In this document: positions 28,173-36,244 of the stretch, one piece after another
Layout: each line of letters opens with the position of its first letter
Position numbering within the stretch: the first letter of the stretch is position 1
NCBI RefSeq assembly: GCF_018130955.1
Contig: NZ_JAFCJM010000005.1
Span: 62,001-126,000 of the forward strand
Direction of reading: 5' to 3'
DNA: 64,000 nucleotides
DNA from: Bradyrhizobium liaoningense
GTDB taxonomy: Bacteria > Pseudomonadota > Alphaproteobacteria > Rhizobiales > Xanthobacteraceae
Program-made: the position numbers and the translations under genes
Notes under the pieces: generated by a model
Database searches by the model: none
The model's input: only the letters and a program-made list of their open reading frames with translations
What the model was told of the DNA's origin: nothing

Positions 28173-29027
28173 TTACGCCTCGACGTGAAACTCCACGTTC
28201 ACCTGGCCGCTGCCGGACGACGGAAAATAGTCGCAGAGCTGCTCGGCAGCGCCGCGATAGTCGTACCAGCCGAGCGCTGCGAACAGCATGATGGTGTCGG
28301 CCATGCCGCCCTCGCCGTTGCATTTGGTGGCGTAGTCCGGAAGCATGTCGAGGAACTCGCGGTAGCGGCGGCTTTGCCAGAGCTCGAGCACGCGCAGATC
28401 GACCTGGCGGTTGAACTCGCTCGCCACGCTGGTCCAGGCCTCCGGTCCGAGCTTCTTGTTCGGCCACAGCCGGTGCGACAGCGAGCCGGAGGCGAGGATC
28501 GCCACCCGCTCGCGGGAGACCGCAATTGCGCGGCGGGTCGCCTCGCCCAGGATCCGGCTCTCCTCGACTGAGGTGAAAAGCGGCGAGGCAACCGAGACCA
28601 CTTTCGCCCAGCCGTCGGCATTCATGTAGTGCATCGGCACGATCGTGCCGTACTCCAGCCCGAGGCTCGCGACCTCATGCGCGATGACGTTGAGGCCGGC
28701 ATCCGCGGCGCTGCTCGCGATCGCCTTGGCCAGATCAGCGTCACCCGGCATGTCGTAGCGGAGATCCTGGATCATGTGTGGCGCCTCGTGGCTCGTGAAC
28801 GAGCCGCGATGCCGCGCATTGGCATTGATGTGGTAGCCGAAATTGGAAAGCCAGTGGGTGTCGAACACCACGAAGGTGGTGACGCCGCGCTCCCTGGCTC
28901 GGCGGCCGAGCTCGCGCAGCGAATTGACCGCCTGCTCGCGCGCGGCGCGCAGCGGGCTTCCCGGCACCTCCGACAGCATCAGCGACGGGACATGAGTGAC
29001 CTTGGCCGCCAGAACGAGCTGTCCCAT
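28173..29027 (-). CDS. hpaD: Class III extradiol dioxygenase, 3,4-dihydroxyphenylacetate 2,3-dioxygenase-like
   Basis: A 284-residue LigB-superfamily extradiol dioxygenase. It aligns along its full length with the E. coli HpaD/HpcB type: MGQLVLAAKVTHVPSLMLSEVPG (His12 region), VVFDTHWLSNFGYHINA (second metal His), LEYGTIVPMHYMN, VAILASGSLSHRLW and FPSSGSGQVNVEFHVEA. That enzyme cleaves homoprotocatechuate in 4-hydroxyphenylacetate breakdown. No other hpa genes are nearby, so the substrate may be another catechol. It lies 24 bases downstream of a small XRE regulator on the same strand, probably in one unit. Confidence 0.85.
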   Translation of the reverse strand: MGQLVLAAKVTHVPSLMLSEVPGSPLRAAREQAVNSLRELGRRARERGVTTFVVFDTHWLSNFGYHINANARHRGSFTSHEAPHMIQDLRYDMPGDADLAKAIASSAADAGLNVIAHEVASLGLEYGTIVPMHYMNADGWAKVVSVASPLFTSVEESRILGEATRRAIAVSRERVAILASGSLSHRLWPNKKLGPEAWTSVASEFNRQVDLRVLELWQSRRYREFLDMLPDYATKCNGEGGMADTIMLFAALGWYDYRGAAEQLCDYFPSSGSGQVNVEFHVEA

Positions 29028-29051
29028 TGCGGCGGTCTCTACAAGTGAGCG

Positions 29052-29336
29052 TCAGGCGGCCTGTCGTTGACTGCGATGAATCGCCGAGGCCAGGCGCAGC
29101 AACAGCACGACCGAGACGTTGCCTTTGCCGCCCTCAATCTGGGCGATGTAGCGCTCGGATATTCCCGACCTCCGGGCCAGCTCCCGGCGCGACAGGTCGC
29201 AGCGCATGCGCGAAGAGCGCACCCGCTCGCCGAGTTCGGCCAGGAATTCGGTCTCGGAATAAGGGGGAACGGCGCTCGCGCCGGGCAGCGCCTCGCCTGC
29301 AAAATCGACGACTTCTTCCAGCATTGATCTATCCAC
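29052..29336 (-). CDS. Short XRE-family regulator (BzdR/BoxR N-terminal-like)
   Basis: A 94-residue DNA-binding protein. The helix-turn-helix at about residues 35-88 contains GERVRSSRMRCDLSRRELARRSGISERYIAQIEGGKGN, which is the pattern of the HTH half of BzdR/BoxR regulators of aromatic catabolism (normally fused to a shikimate-kinase-like effector domain). Here the protein stops soon after the HTH and no effector domain follows. GTG 29336 has GGGAGG at good spacing; ATG 29324 is the alternative. Its position directly before the dioxygenase suggests it regulates that gene. Confidence 0.8.
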   Translation of the reverse strand: MDRSMLEEVVDFAGEALPGASAVPPYSETEFLAELGERVRSSRMRCDLSRRELARRSGISERYIAQIEGGKGNVSVVLLLRLASAIHRSQRQAA

Positions 29337-29481
29337 GATCGCCTCCCGAACCCCACACTATGAACAGGTTTCCGGCGGCTTCATTGACCCGGATCAAATA
29401 GCGGAACGATAGTCGGACCGGTAGACGGCAGAGAGGGGGATGCTAGACTTGGGCCTCGTTGGGCTGGGGCTTCCAAAAAAC

Positions 29482-29943
29482 ATGACTTACGGCTTGGGCC
29501 GCTTTGCGACGGCTGCGCTTCTTTGGGCTGTGCTAACGCCCGCCGCCGGCGCCGAAACACTGTCGACGACGGTGATCCGATGGGGCCTGCTCGGCTCCTG
29601 GGCGATCGACTGCTCGTTGCCGCCCGATCGCGACAGAGGCGCGGTTCTCACCTACGAGATCAAGCAGGACGGTCGTGTCGTGTACCAGCGTAACTTTGGC
29701 GACGCCAAGGACGAGAACGAGGTGGTCGCAGCATCGACCGATGCCGACGGCGTGCTCAACATCATGGTGTTCTTTCCCTCCCTGCATCAGACCCGCGAAT
29801 TCGGCCTGAGGCTCCAGAAGGACGGCAGCCTGCGCGCGATCTACAATCGCGATCAGCGCGGCGGCTATTCCATCAGGGACGGCAAGTTCGTGCGGACGGG
29901 TGAGCCGACGCTTGCGCAGCGCCGCTGCGGCAACAGCACCTGA
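29482..29943 (+). CDS. Secreted hypothetical protein
   Basis: A 153-residue protein with a signal peptide (about residues 1-24, ending AAGAE). The mature part begins with a WGLLGSWAIDCSLPPDRDRG segment, then alternating strands and a C-terminal RCG. It resembles small periplasmic proteins common in Bradyrhizobium but I recognise no named family. ATG 29482 is preferred to 29440 because it opens the signal peptide. It is divergent from the XRE regulator. Confidence 0.65.
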   Translation: MTYGLGRFATAALLWAVLTPAAGAETLSTTVIRWGLLGSWAIDCSLPPDRDRGAVLTYEIKQDGRVVYQRNFGDAKDENEVVAASTDADGVLNIMVFFPSLHQTREFGLRLQKDGSLRAIYNRDQRGGYSIRDGKFVRTGEPTLAQRRCGNST

Positions 29944-29996
29944 CGCGGATGAGTTTATAGCTGAACAGCCGTTCAGAATTCTCCTGCAGTTCCTCC

Positions 29997-30021
29997 GGAA
30001 CGTTCGTACACATGCGAGGTT
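29997..30021 (+). promoter_or_regulatory. EcfG-like promoter (one mismatch)
   Basis: GGAAC (29997-30001), 16 bases, then GGTT (30018-30021), against the alphaproteobacterial general-stress consensus GGAAC-N16/17-CGTT. It lies 30 bases before the start of the His-rich peptide gene. Confidence 0.5.
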
Positions 30022-30051
30022 CTCAATTGCATTGATTTGGAGGAGGACATC

Positions 30052-30282
30052 ATGAAGAAGCTTGGCTATGTCGTTGCGGCGCTCGGTGCGCTCGCGATCG
30101 TCGCACCGTCGATGGCGAACGCCGAAACGGTGGTGATCAAAAAGGGCTATCATCACCACGGCCCCTATGGCGCGCGCGCCGAATTCCGCGAGCATCGTGA
30201 CAACGGCTGGCATCGTGGCTGGCGCCATCATCACGCCGACCGGGTCGTCGTGATCAAGCGCGGTCACCATCACTACGACTAA
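30052..30282 (+). CDS. Small His-rich secreted protein
   Basis: A 76-residue protein with a clear signal peptide (residues 1-24, cut after NA). The mature 52 residues contain twelve or more His in clusters (KKGYHHHGPYG, HRGWRHHHAD, RGHHHYD) together with Arg and Trp, suggesting metal binding in the periplasm. GGAGGAGG precedes the ATG at 30052. An EcfG-like promoter lies upstream and a strong terminator downstream, so it is a single-gene unit. Its function is unknown; metal buffering is an inference from composition. Confidence 0.75.
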   Translation: MKKLGYVVAALGALAIVAPSMANAETVVIKKGYHHHGPYGARAEFREHRDNGWHRGWRHHHADRVVVIKRGHHHYD

Positions 30283-30295
30283 CCCCCGCATGCGG

Positions 30296-30318
30296 AAATG
30301 GCCCCTCACGGGCCATTT
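30296..30318 (+). terminator. Hairpin terminator after the His-rich gene
   Basis: AAATGGCCC (30296-30304) pairs perfectly with GGGCCATTT (30310-30318) over a five-base loop, then CTTTG. Being symmetrical, it can also serve the convergent aldo/keto reductase gene. Confidence 0.85.
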
Positions 30319-30349
30319 CTTTGCGTGCTTCCATTGATCGCCGGGAGGA

Positions 30350-31168
30350 TCAATCCCAATGCGGCGCGAAGCCGGGATTGACGCAGCGCTTGTCCTTCGG
30401 CAGCGCCGCGATCTTCTTGCGGTCGACGTCATCAAGCGTGATCTTCAGCGCATCGAGATTGGCCTTTTGGCTCTCGCGCCGCGATGCCTTCGGGATCGCA
30501 GCGACACCCTCGTGGTCGAGCAGCCACTTCAGCGCCACTTGCGCGGCCGTTGCGTCGTACTTCTTGCCGATTTCGGCCAGGACCGGATCGGCGGCGACGC
30601 GGCCCTGCGCCAACGGGCAATAAGCGACCAGCGGAATCGATTTGGCCGCGAGATAGTTCAGGACCTTCGACTGGTCGAACATCACATGATACTCGATCTG
30701 GTTGCAGGCGATCGGCGCCCCGACGTCCTCGACTGCGATCTTGAGCAGCGCCGTGGTGAAGTTGGCGACGCCGATGGCGCGGACGCGCTTCTCCTCCTTC
30801 AGCTTCAACAGCGTCTCGAACACCGCACCCCAATTGGCGCTGCGCGACGGCCAATGCACGAGATAGAGATCGACCTGATCGAGGCGGAGCTTCTTCAGGC
30901 TGGCATCCAAGGCGCGGCGGATCGCGTCTGGCGTCAGGTTTTCGTGCCAGACCTTTGTCGTGAGATGCAGTTCGCTCCGCGACACGCGCGAGGCAGCAAG
31001 GGCGTCACCGACCGGCTCCTCATTGGCGTACATCTCGGCCGTGTCAATGTGGCGATAGCCGAGCGCGAGCGCGCTCTCGACCGCGGCGCGACAAGCATCG
31101 CCCTGCATGCGGAAAGTGCCGAGGCCGAGCTTGGGCATGCTGATGCCCTGGGTCTTCAGATTATCCAT
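30350..31168 (-). CDS. Aldo/keto reductase (2,5-diketo-gluconate reductase type)
   Basis: A 272-residue AKR5-type reductase. MPKLGLGTFRM opens the barrel; YRHIDTAEMYANEEPVGDAL carries catalytic Asp and Tyr, LHLTTKVWHENL the Lys, and DLYLVHWPS the His. IGVANFTTALL and the C-terminal IPKASRRESQKANLDAL bind NADPH. Shorter than the reductase at 3.7 kb and from a different AKR subgroup. Typical activity is reduction of methylglyoxal or diketo sugars; the physiological substrate is unknown. ATG 31168 fits the family start. It faces the 73-residue secreted protein gene. Confidence 0.9.
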   Translation of the reverse strand: MDNLKTQGISMPKLGLGTFRMQGDACRAAVESALALGYRHIDTAEMYANEEPVGDALAASRVSRSELHLTTKVWHENLTPDAIRRALDASLKKLRLDQVDLYLVHWPSRSANWGAVFETLLKLKEEKRVRAIGVANFTTALLKIAVEDVGAPIACNQIEYHVMFDQSKVLNYLAAKSIPLVAYCPLAQGRVAADPVLAEIGKKYDATAAQVALKWLLDHEGVAAIPKASRRESQKANLDALKITLDDVDRKKIAALPKDKRCVNPGFAPHWD

Positions 31169-31428
31169 CGGTAAGCTCCTGACGAATTCCGGCCCGCCAA
31201 ACGCGCAGGCGGCGACACCGCTTGGGCAGACATTTTCGATGATGGAAAAAAGGGTGGCGGGAGCGTGCACTCTAGCGCGCCGCCCCAAACGAGGCCAATC
31301 AAGATCAGGTTAGCAAGATAGCCGGCAGGCATCGCGGTGACAGCCAAACGGCATTTCAGATGACCGTCTCCTCCTGTCAGCATTCAACCATCGCGGCCAT
31401 TCCGGCCGCCCGCGACAAGGAGACGATC

Positions 31429-31650
31429 ATGAAGACGATTTTGACGACAGCGATCCTGGCGACCGCTGTTGCCGACGTCGTGCCGGCGCATGCCGACGGT
31501 TTTGCCTATACGGGCTCACCCAAGCAGGGCGAATTCTTCATTCGGCAGACCGCCATGCCGCAGGTGCCGGCATGGATGAACGCACGCGCGGAAGCCCCGC
31601 GTCCCGCGGCCCGACCTGTGCGCGGCGGCATCGGTCTGCGCTCCCCTTAG
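31429..31650 (+). CDS. Small secreted hypothetical protein
   Basis: A 73-residue protein with a signal peptide (about residues 1-18, ending AHA). The mature part begins DGFAYTGSPKQGEFFIRQTAMPQ and ends in a Pro/Arg/Gly-rich tail. AAGGAGA lies just before the ATG. Its stop overlaps the end of the convergent phoD gene by 4 bases. No family recognised. Confidence 0.6.
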   Translation: MKTILTTAILATAVADVVPAHADGFAYTGSPKQGEFFIRQTAMPQVPAWMNARAEAPRPAARPVRGGIGLRSP

Positions 31651-33221
31651 GAGCGCTGCGCCACCAAGGCCGGGCGCGCCTGCGGCTGCGGCAGGATATC
31701 AACGGACCAGAGGTCGCGATTGTCGACGTCCTTGAGCGTCACAGTCATGACCTCACTGTGGCCATCAATGTCGACGCGGCCGAAGAACTGAAGGCCGAAG
31801 CAGGGCGCGAGGTTCTCGCCCTGCTCCGCGCTGCACCCGTTCTGGTACATCGCCACAGGCCCAAAGGTGTTGTCGAGCTCGCCCGGCCCCCAGCTGCCGG
31901 CATGCAGCGGACCCGAGACGAACTCCCAGAACGGCTCGAAATCGGAGAACACCGCGCGGTTGGGATCGTAGTAGTGCGCAGCCGTGTAGTGCATGTCGGC
32001 GGTCAGCCAGACGATGTTGCGCACACCGGCGCGCTTGATGAAGGACAGGAGATCGGCGATCTCGTGCTCGCGCCGGTCGGGCGGACCATCGCCGAGCGCC
32101 ACCGCATCCAGGCTGATCAGGCCGATCGGCAGATCCGCTGCGATCACCTTCCAGGTGGCGCGCGAGGCGGCCAGCTCGCGCTTCAACCAGCCGAGCTGCT
32201 CTGGTCCGAGAATCCAGCCGTTGCGATCCTCGCCCCTGTTCCACGAGGAATCGCGATAGCTGCGCATGTCGATCATGAAGACGTCGAGCAGCGGCCCATA
32301 GCCGATGCGGCGATAGATCCGCCCTTCCCGCGCAGGCACTTCGCGGATCGGCATGAATTCGAGAAAGGCGCGGCGGGCGCGCGCGACCAGGCGCGAGGTG
32401 CCGTCCTCGTCATGGCCGGTCTCGTCGATGCTGCCTGAGGGCGACCAGTCGTTGGTCACCTCGTGATCGTCCCATTGCGCGAACATCGGCACCGCGGCGT
32501 GGAAGGCGCGAAAATTCTCGTCGAGTTGATTGTATTTGTAGTTGCCGCGGAACTGCGCCAGCGTGTGCGCGACCTCGGACTTTTCCTCCGTGACCAGATT
32601 GCGCCAGATCTCGCCATTCGGCAGCTTCTGCTCTGACGGGATGGTGCAATCGGCGTAGATGTGATCGCCGGAGTGGATGAAGAAATCCGGACGATTGTCG
32701 AGCATGGTGCGGTAGCTGCGATAACCCCCGCGCGAGGTGTCGATGCCCCAGCCCTGTCCGGCCGTGTCGCCGGACCACACGAACGAAATTGATTTCCCGG
32801 TTTCCGGGGCCGTGCGGAAGTGCCCGATCCGCGTTTCGCCGCCTAGGCCAGACGCGTGGTCGTCGAAGCGCACGCGATAAAAGATGTCCTGTCCGGGCGG
32901 CAGTCCGCGCACCAGCACCTTTGCGGTGAGATCGGCCTCCGGCAGTGCGTCGGTCGATGCCGTGCCGAGGATCGTCCTGAAACTCTCGACCGTGGAGCAC
33001 TCGACCTGCATGCGCGCGGGACGGTCGGCGCGCGCCCAGACCACCGCGGAGCCATCGGAGACGTCGCCCGACTGGATGCCGCCCGCAATGAGCGGGCGAT
33101 CGGCGGCACGGCTGAGATAGGGTTTTGCGAGAGTGCCGAGGCCGGCGAGCGCGAGCGAGGACGTAGAGCGGACCAGAAACTGCCGTCGGGTCCATGCGCG
33201 CGAGGCGCGGAGCGTTGCCAT
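31647..33221 (-). CDS. phoD: Alkaline phosphatase D (PhoD-like phosphodiesterase)
   Basis: A 524-residue exported phosphatase of the PhoD family, a Ca/Fe-dependent enzyme that frees phosphate from mono- and diesters. The N-terminus has a Tat signal (WTRRQFLVRS, then a hydrophobic stretch, cut near SRAAD). An N-terminal Ig-like domain (about 45-140) leads to the catalytic core: FVWSGDTAGQGW, DFFIHSGDHIYADC, AQWDDHEVTNDW (metal ligands) and IVWLTADMHYTAAHYYDP. Length is typical. Four 11-base-spaced half-sites resembling a Pho box lie upstream at 33266-33305, consistent with phosphate-starvation control. Confidence 0.92.
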   Translation of the reverse strand: MATLRASRAWTRRQFLVRSTSSLALAGLGTLAKPYLSRAADRPLIAGGIQSGDVSDGSAVVWARADRPARMQVECSTVESFRTILGTASTDALPEADLTAKVLVRGLPPGQDIFYRVRFDDHASGLGGETRIGHFRTAPETGKSISFVWSGDTAGQGWGIDTSRGGYRSYRTMLDNRPDFFIHSGDHIYADCTIPSEQKLPNGEIWRNLVTEEKSEVAHTLAQFRGNYKYNQLDENFRAFHAAVPMFAQWDDHEVTNDWSPSGSIDETGHDEDGTSRLVARARRAFLEFMPIREVPAREGRIYRRIGYGPLLDVFMIDMRSYRDSSWNRGEDRNGWILGPEQLGWLKRELAASRATWKVIAADLPIGLISLDAVALGDGPPDRREHEIADLLSFIKRAGVRNIVWLTADMHYTAAHYYDPNRAVFSDFEPFWEFVSGPLHAGSWGPGELDNTFGPVAMYQNGCSAEQGENLAPCFGLQFFGRVDIDGHSEVMTVTLKDVDNRDLWSVDILPQPQARPALVAQRS

Positions 33222-33265
33222 TCAGGAAACCTTCGTCGAATCGCGACGAAAGGTGCCTGCGCTCC

Positions 33266-33305
33266 TTGACTTGAGGCTTACGGTTTTTTGACTCTGTGCC
33301 TACGG
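33266..33305 (-). promoter_or_regulatory. Probable Pho box array upstream of phoD
   Basis: Read on the minus strand, four heptamers CCGTAGG, GAGTCAA, CCGTAAG and AAGTCAA start exactly 11 bases apart (plus-strand 33299-33305, 33288-33294, 33277-33283, 33266-33272). An 11-base period of GT(C/A)A-containing half-sites is how PhoB boxes (CTGTCAT-N4-CTGTCAT) are built. The match to each half-site is partial. Confidence 0.5.
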
Positions 33306-33332
33306 TTTTGCGACCGAAGGATGACGCTGATC

Positions 33333-33749
33333 TCAGCGCTTCCAGTTGCAGATGCCGCCCGATCTGCACGGCCAGGTCTGGATGCGCGTATCCATGGCCT
33401 GCGCGTCCAGCGGACTGCCGTTGCGATGCGCGAGCTTTGCGCGGGCAGCGCCACGGGGCTGCGTGTGAGCTATCTTGGCTGCCGGCGTGCGAACGCGTTC
33501 GGTCGCAACCTTCTTAGGCACGTCACCGGTCACGGCACGCGCCTGAGCGTCACTCTTCATGTCGCTCTTGGCCTCGACCGCCAAGGGCGCGAATTCGGTC
33601 GGCGGACCCAGGCGCTTCGGCGACAAAACCGCCTTGGACAAATCCATGCCGAGGAAGTCGCCGGCACGGTAGTCGTCGGCCAAAGCTGCGCCACCCCATG
33701 CTAGCGCGAGGGCGGTGACGAGGCCGACGGAAAAGCTCTTCAGGACCAC
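33333..33749 (-). CDS. Secreted hypothetical protein with basic C-terminus
   Basis: A 138-residue protein with a signal peptide (residues 1-24, ending ALA). The mature part starts DDYRAGDFLGMDLSKAVLSPKRLGPP, followed by a basic, Ala/Arg-rich middle and a C-terminus with two Cys (WPCRSGGICNWKR) that could form a disulfide. No family recognised. The ribosome site AGGAGGC lies inside a predicted hairpin (33754-33798), so translation may be controlled by RNA folding. Confidence 0.65.
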   Translation of the reverse strand: MVLKSFSVGLVTALALAWGGAALADDYRAGDFLGMDLSKAVLSPKRLGPPTEFAPLAVEAKSDMKSDAQARAVTGDVPKKVATERVRTPAAKIAHTQPRGAARAKLAHRNGSPLDAQAMDTRIQTWPCRSGGICNWKR

Positions 33750-33753
33750 TGAC

Positions 33754-33798
33754 GCCTCCTGAAACCAATTAAGGGCAATTTACCCTTATTTAGGAGGC
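33754..33798 (-). promoter_or_regulatory. 5' leader hairpin that buries the ribosome-binding site
   Basis: In the minus-strand transcript, GCCUCCU (33792-33798) is fully complementary to the ribosome site AGGAGGC (33754-33760), and inside lies a second stem UAAGGG/CCCUUA (33788-33783 with 33775-33770) with a 7-base loop. The two stems would stack with an internal loop of about 2 and 9 bases and hide the ribosome site 10 bases before the ATG at 33749. Confidence 0.5.
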
Positions 33799-33872
33799 GG
33801 ACGGCGGATTTCCAGCGGCCGAATGTCATCAGGGTTACCGGCCGCCGAAAACGATCAGGGAATCAGGGCCTT

Positions 33873-35278
33873 TCAGGACCCGCCGGCGAGCACCTTGACC
33901 AGACGGTAAAGGTATTCCTGCCCATTGTAGAAGGACGCGATCGGAACCCGCTCGTCCTTGCCGTGGATGCGGCCTTCGCCGACGTCGATCGCCATGCCGG
34001 AATGGCCGTAGGTCGGAATTCCGGCGTTGCGCAGATAGGAGCCGTCAGTCGCACCGGAGCTCATCACCGGCATCACAACCGCGCCGGGGAAGAATTCGCC
34101 CGAGAGCTTTTCAATCGCACCCATGATCTCCTCGTGCAGCGCGGACGGTGCGCTCAGGACCGGCGTATCGATCTGCGTCAGCTTGATCTGGTCATCGGCC
34201 AGCACGCGCTCAAGCGTCGCCCTGACCTCCTCGACCGGTTCGCCCGGCATCATCCGGCAATTGACCTTGGCGATGGCCGACTGCGGCAGCGCATTGATGG
34301 CGTGGCCACCCTGCAACTGGGTCGCGACGCAGGTGGTGCGGAGCTGCGCGTTGAAGACCGGATTGGCGGCGAGCCGCACGAACGACATCGCCGAGAGATC
34401 GGGCTTGTCCGACATCACCGTGCGCATGTCGGAAGCGGTCTGCTCGTTCTCGAATTGCGCCGACTTCTCGAAATAGCCGCGCGTGGTGTCGTTGAGCCTG
34501 ATCGGGAAGTTGAACTTGGACAGCCGCACGAGACCTTCGGCGAGCCTGTAGATCGCGTTGCTCTTGCGCGGCACCGAGCTGTGGCCGCCGGCATCGGTCA
34601 CCTCCAACTGGAAGCTGACCGGAACCTTTTCGCTGGTCTGCACGCTGTTGCGGATCGGCTTGCCGCCCTTGAGGCCAACGCCACCACCTTCATTCAGCGC
34701 GAATTCGGCGTCGATCAGATCCTTGTGGTTTTTGATGAGCCAATTGATGCCGAGACCGTCGCGGTCAAAAATCTCCTCGTCCGTCTCCAGTGCGACGATG
34801 ATGTCCCGGTCGGGCTTGTAGCCCTCCTGCTTGTAGCGGATGAGCGCCGTGATGAAGGCTGTCGCCATGTGCTTGTCGTCGGCGGTGCCGCGGCCGTAAT
34901 AGTGACCATCCTGCTCCGTGAGCTTGAACGGATCGACGCTCCAGTCCTCGCGCAAGGCCGGCACCACGTCGAGATGCGCGACCAGGAGGATTGGCTTGCG
35001 GGCACCGCTGCCGCGCAGGCGCGCGACGAGATTGCCCTTGCGAGGCGCGGGCGAGAACACCTGCACGTCGGCTGCCGGAATGCCCGCCGCCTTCAGCCGC
35101 GCGGCCATCGCCTCGGCCGCCTGGCCGTGTCGCCCGTCGCAGTGGTGGTGTCGATCTCGACGAGCTCCTTGTAGACGTCGTAAGAGAGTTGCTGTGGCGG
35201 CGTGAGCCCGGCGGCCGTGGCGACGCCGCTGAGAATGAGCGCGGCGATGCCGGTCGCGACCATGTTCGTGATTTTCAT
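33873..35278 (-). pseudogene. M20 family metallopeptidase, frameshifted near the N-terminus
   Basis: An exported zinc peptidase of the M20/M25/M40 family, broken by one frameshift. From ATG 35278 (GGAGGGGAG upstream) the frame encodes a signal peptide (MKITNMVATGIAALILSGVA) and YDVYKELVEIDTTTATGDT, then runs out of family sequence; the body resumes in another frame with QAAEAMAARLKAAGIPAADV. The break is at about 35121-35126, where one G missing from a GG run would restore TGDTGQAAEA. The body is intact: AHLDVVPA, GRGTADDKHMATA, ETDEEIFDRDG, NEGGGV and GHSGMAIDVGEGRIHGKDERV hold the metal and catalytic residues. Either a recent mutation or a sequencing error. Confidence 0.8.
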
Positions 35279-35298
35279 GCTGTGCTCCCCTCCGCCGC

Positions 35299-35793
35299 TC
35301 ATTTCGCATCCTTGACGGCGATTACCTCGATCTCGACCAGGAAGCCTGGATTGGCGAGCGAGGCGACCCCGACCACCGACCGCGCCGGCAGGTTTGGCTG
35401 GCTGCCGCCGAAAAACTGGGTGTAGCCCTCCATGAAGGACTTGAAGTCCATCGGCGTGGAGGCGTTGTGGACCAGGAAGACCTGCATCTTCACGACGTCA
35501 CCCATGGTCAGGCCGAGGCCGTCCAAGATGGCTTTGATGCGATTGAGCACGCCGACGGTCTGGGTCTTGGTGTCGCCATAGGCCTGCAGGCTCTGGGGAT
35601 CGGCATCCTTGTTGGCGACCGGCGGCACCTGGCCGCTGACATAGTATGTGGTCGCGTTGCCGGTGACCTGCACCGCCTGGGCGATCGGAAAGGTCGAGTT
35701 CGGAATTGGATGCCTGACAACCTCTGCCTGCGCGATGCCCGCCTGCATCGCCCCGAGCAGCCCACCGATCACGACCATGGTCCTGAAGTTCAT
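35299..35793 (-). CDS. Periplasmic RidA-family protein
   Basis: A 164-residue RidA/YjgF-family protein with an N-terminal signal peptide (MNFRTMVVIGGLLGAMQAGIAQA). The core has YYVSGQVPPV, the LNRIKAILDGLGLTMGDVVKMQVFL helix-strand, and NLPARSVVGVASLANPGFLVEIEVIAV with the conserved Arg that binds carboxylates in imine/enamine deaminases. Export is unusual for a RidA protein. The gene sits 20 bases from the M20 peptidase and 23 from a cytochrome c gene in a four-gene run headed by a flavin amine oxidase. Hydrolysis of imines from that oxidase is a reasonable but inferred role. Confidence 0.88.
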   Translation of the reverse strand: MNFRTMVVIGGLLGAMQAGIAQAEVVRHPIPNSTFPIAQAVQVTGNATTYYVSGQVPPVANKDADPQSLQAYGDTKTQTVGVLNRIKAILDGLGLTMGDVVKMQVFLVHNASTPMDFKSFMEGYTQFFGGSQPNLPARSVVGVASLANPGFLVEIEVIAVKDAK

Positions 35794-35816
35794 TCATCGC
35801 CCCCTATGTTCTGGTG

Positions 35817-36242
35817 TTAGCGGCGCGCGTCTCTCACTTCGCTCGCAGTCACCGCGTCCTGATAGTTGTTGTCGAAATGCGTGCGCAAGTAGTTCACAAC
35901 AGCTGCGATCTGCGCGTCCGTCATCATCGCGCCGAACGGCGGCATGGCGCGCCTTCCGTTGATCACGAGATAGACCGGATATCCCCGCGCCTCCAAATTC
36001 TTGTCGGCGACGAGCGAAGGATAGGCGCCCGCACCCGACGCGCCGCTACCGTCGGGCATGTGGCAGCCCTGACAGATGTTGGCGAACAGTTCTTCGCCCG
36101 TGGTCTCGGCGAAATTGAAGCCTGAGGAGAAGATGCGCGTTTGTGGACCGTCATGCGCGAGCGCCGTCGGCGACAACATGGCGAACGCCGCAATTGCAAG
36201 CCGGGAGGGCCATTGCCAGGACCTTCGCGACGCGCCTTCCAT
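35817..36242 (-). CDS. Periplasmic c-type cytochrome
   Basis: A 141-residue class I cytochrome c with a signal peptide (residues about 10-29, ending ALA). The heme-binding CQGCH motif is at about residues 57-61 (LFANICQGCHMPDGSGASGAGAYPSL) and the likely axial Met is in RRAMPPFGAMMTDAQIAAVVNYLRTHF. One heme. It lies 2 bases after the amine oxidase stop, so the two are almost certainly translated from one mRNA, making this the likely electron acceptor of the oxidase. Confidence 0.92.
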   Translation of the reverse strand: MEGASRRSWQWPSRLAIAAFAMLSPTALAHDGPQTRIFSSGFNFAETTGEELFANICQGCHMPDGSGASGAGAYPSLVADKNLEARGYPVYLVINGRRAMPPFGAMMTDAQIAAVVNYLRTHFDNNYQDAVTASEVRDARR

Positions 36243-36244
36243 CG

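Noticed and set aside
34000..35200. Long plus-strand frame opposite the M20 peptidase
   Set aside because: Shadow frame; the minus-strand body has intact zinc-peptidase motifs.
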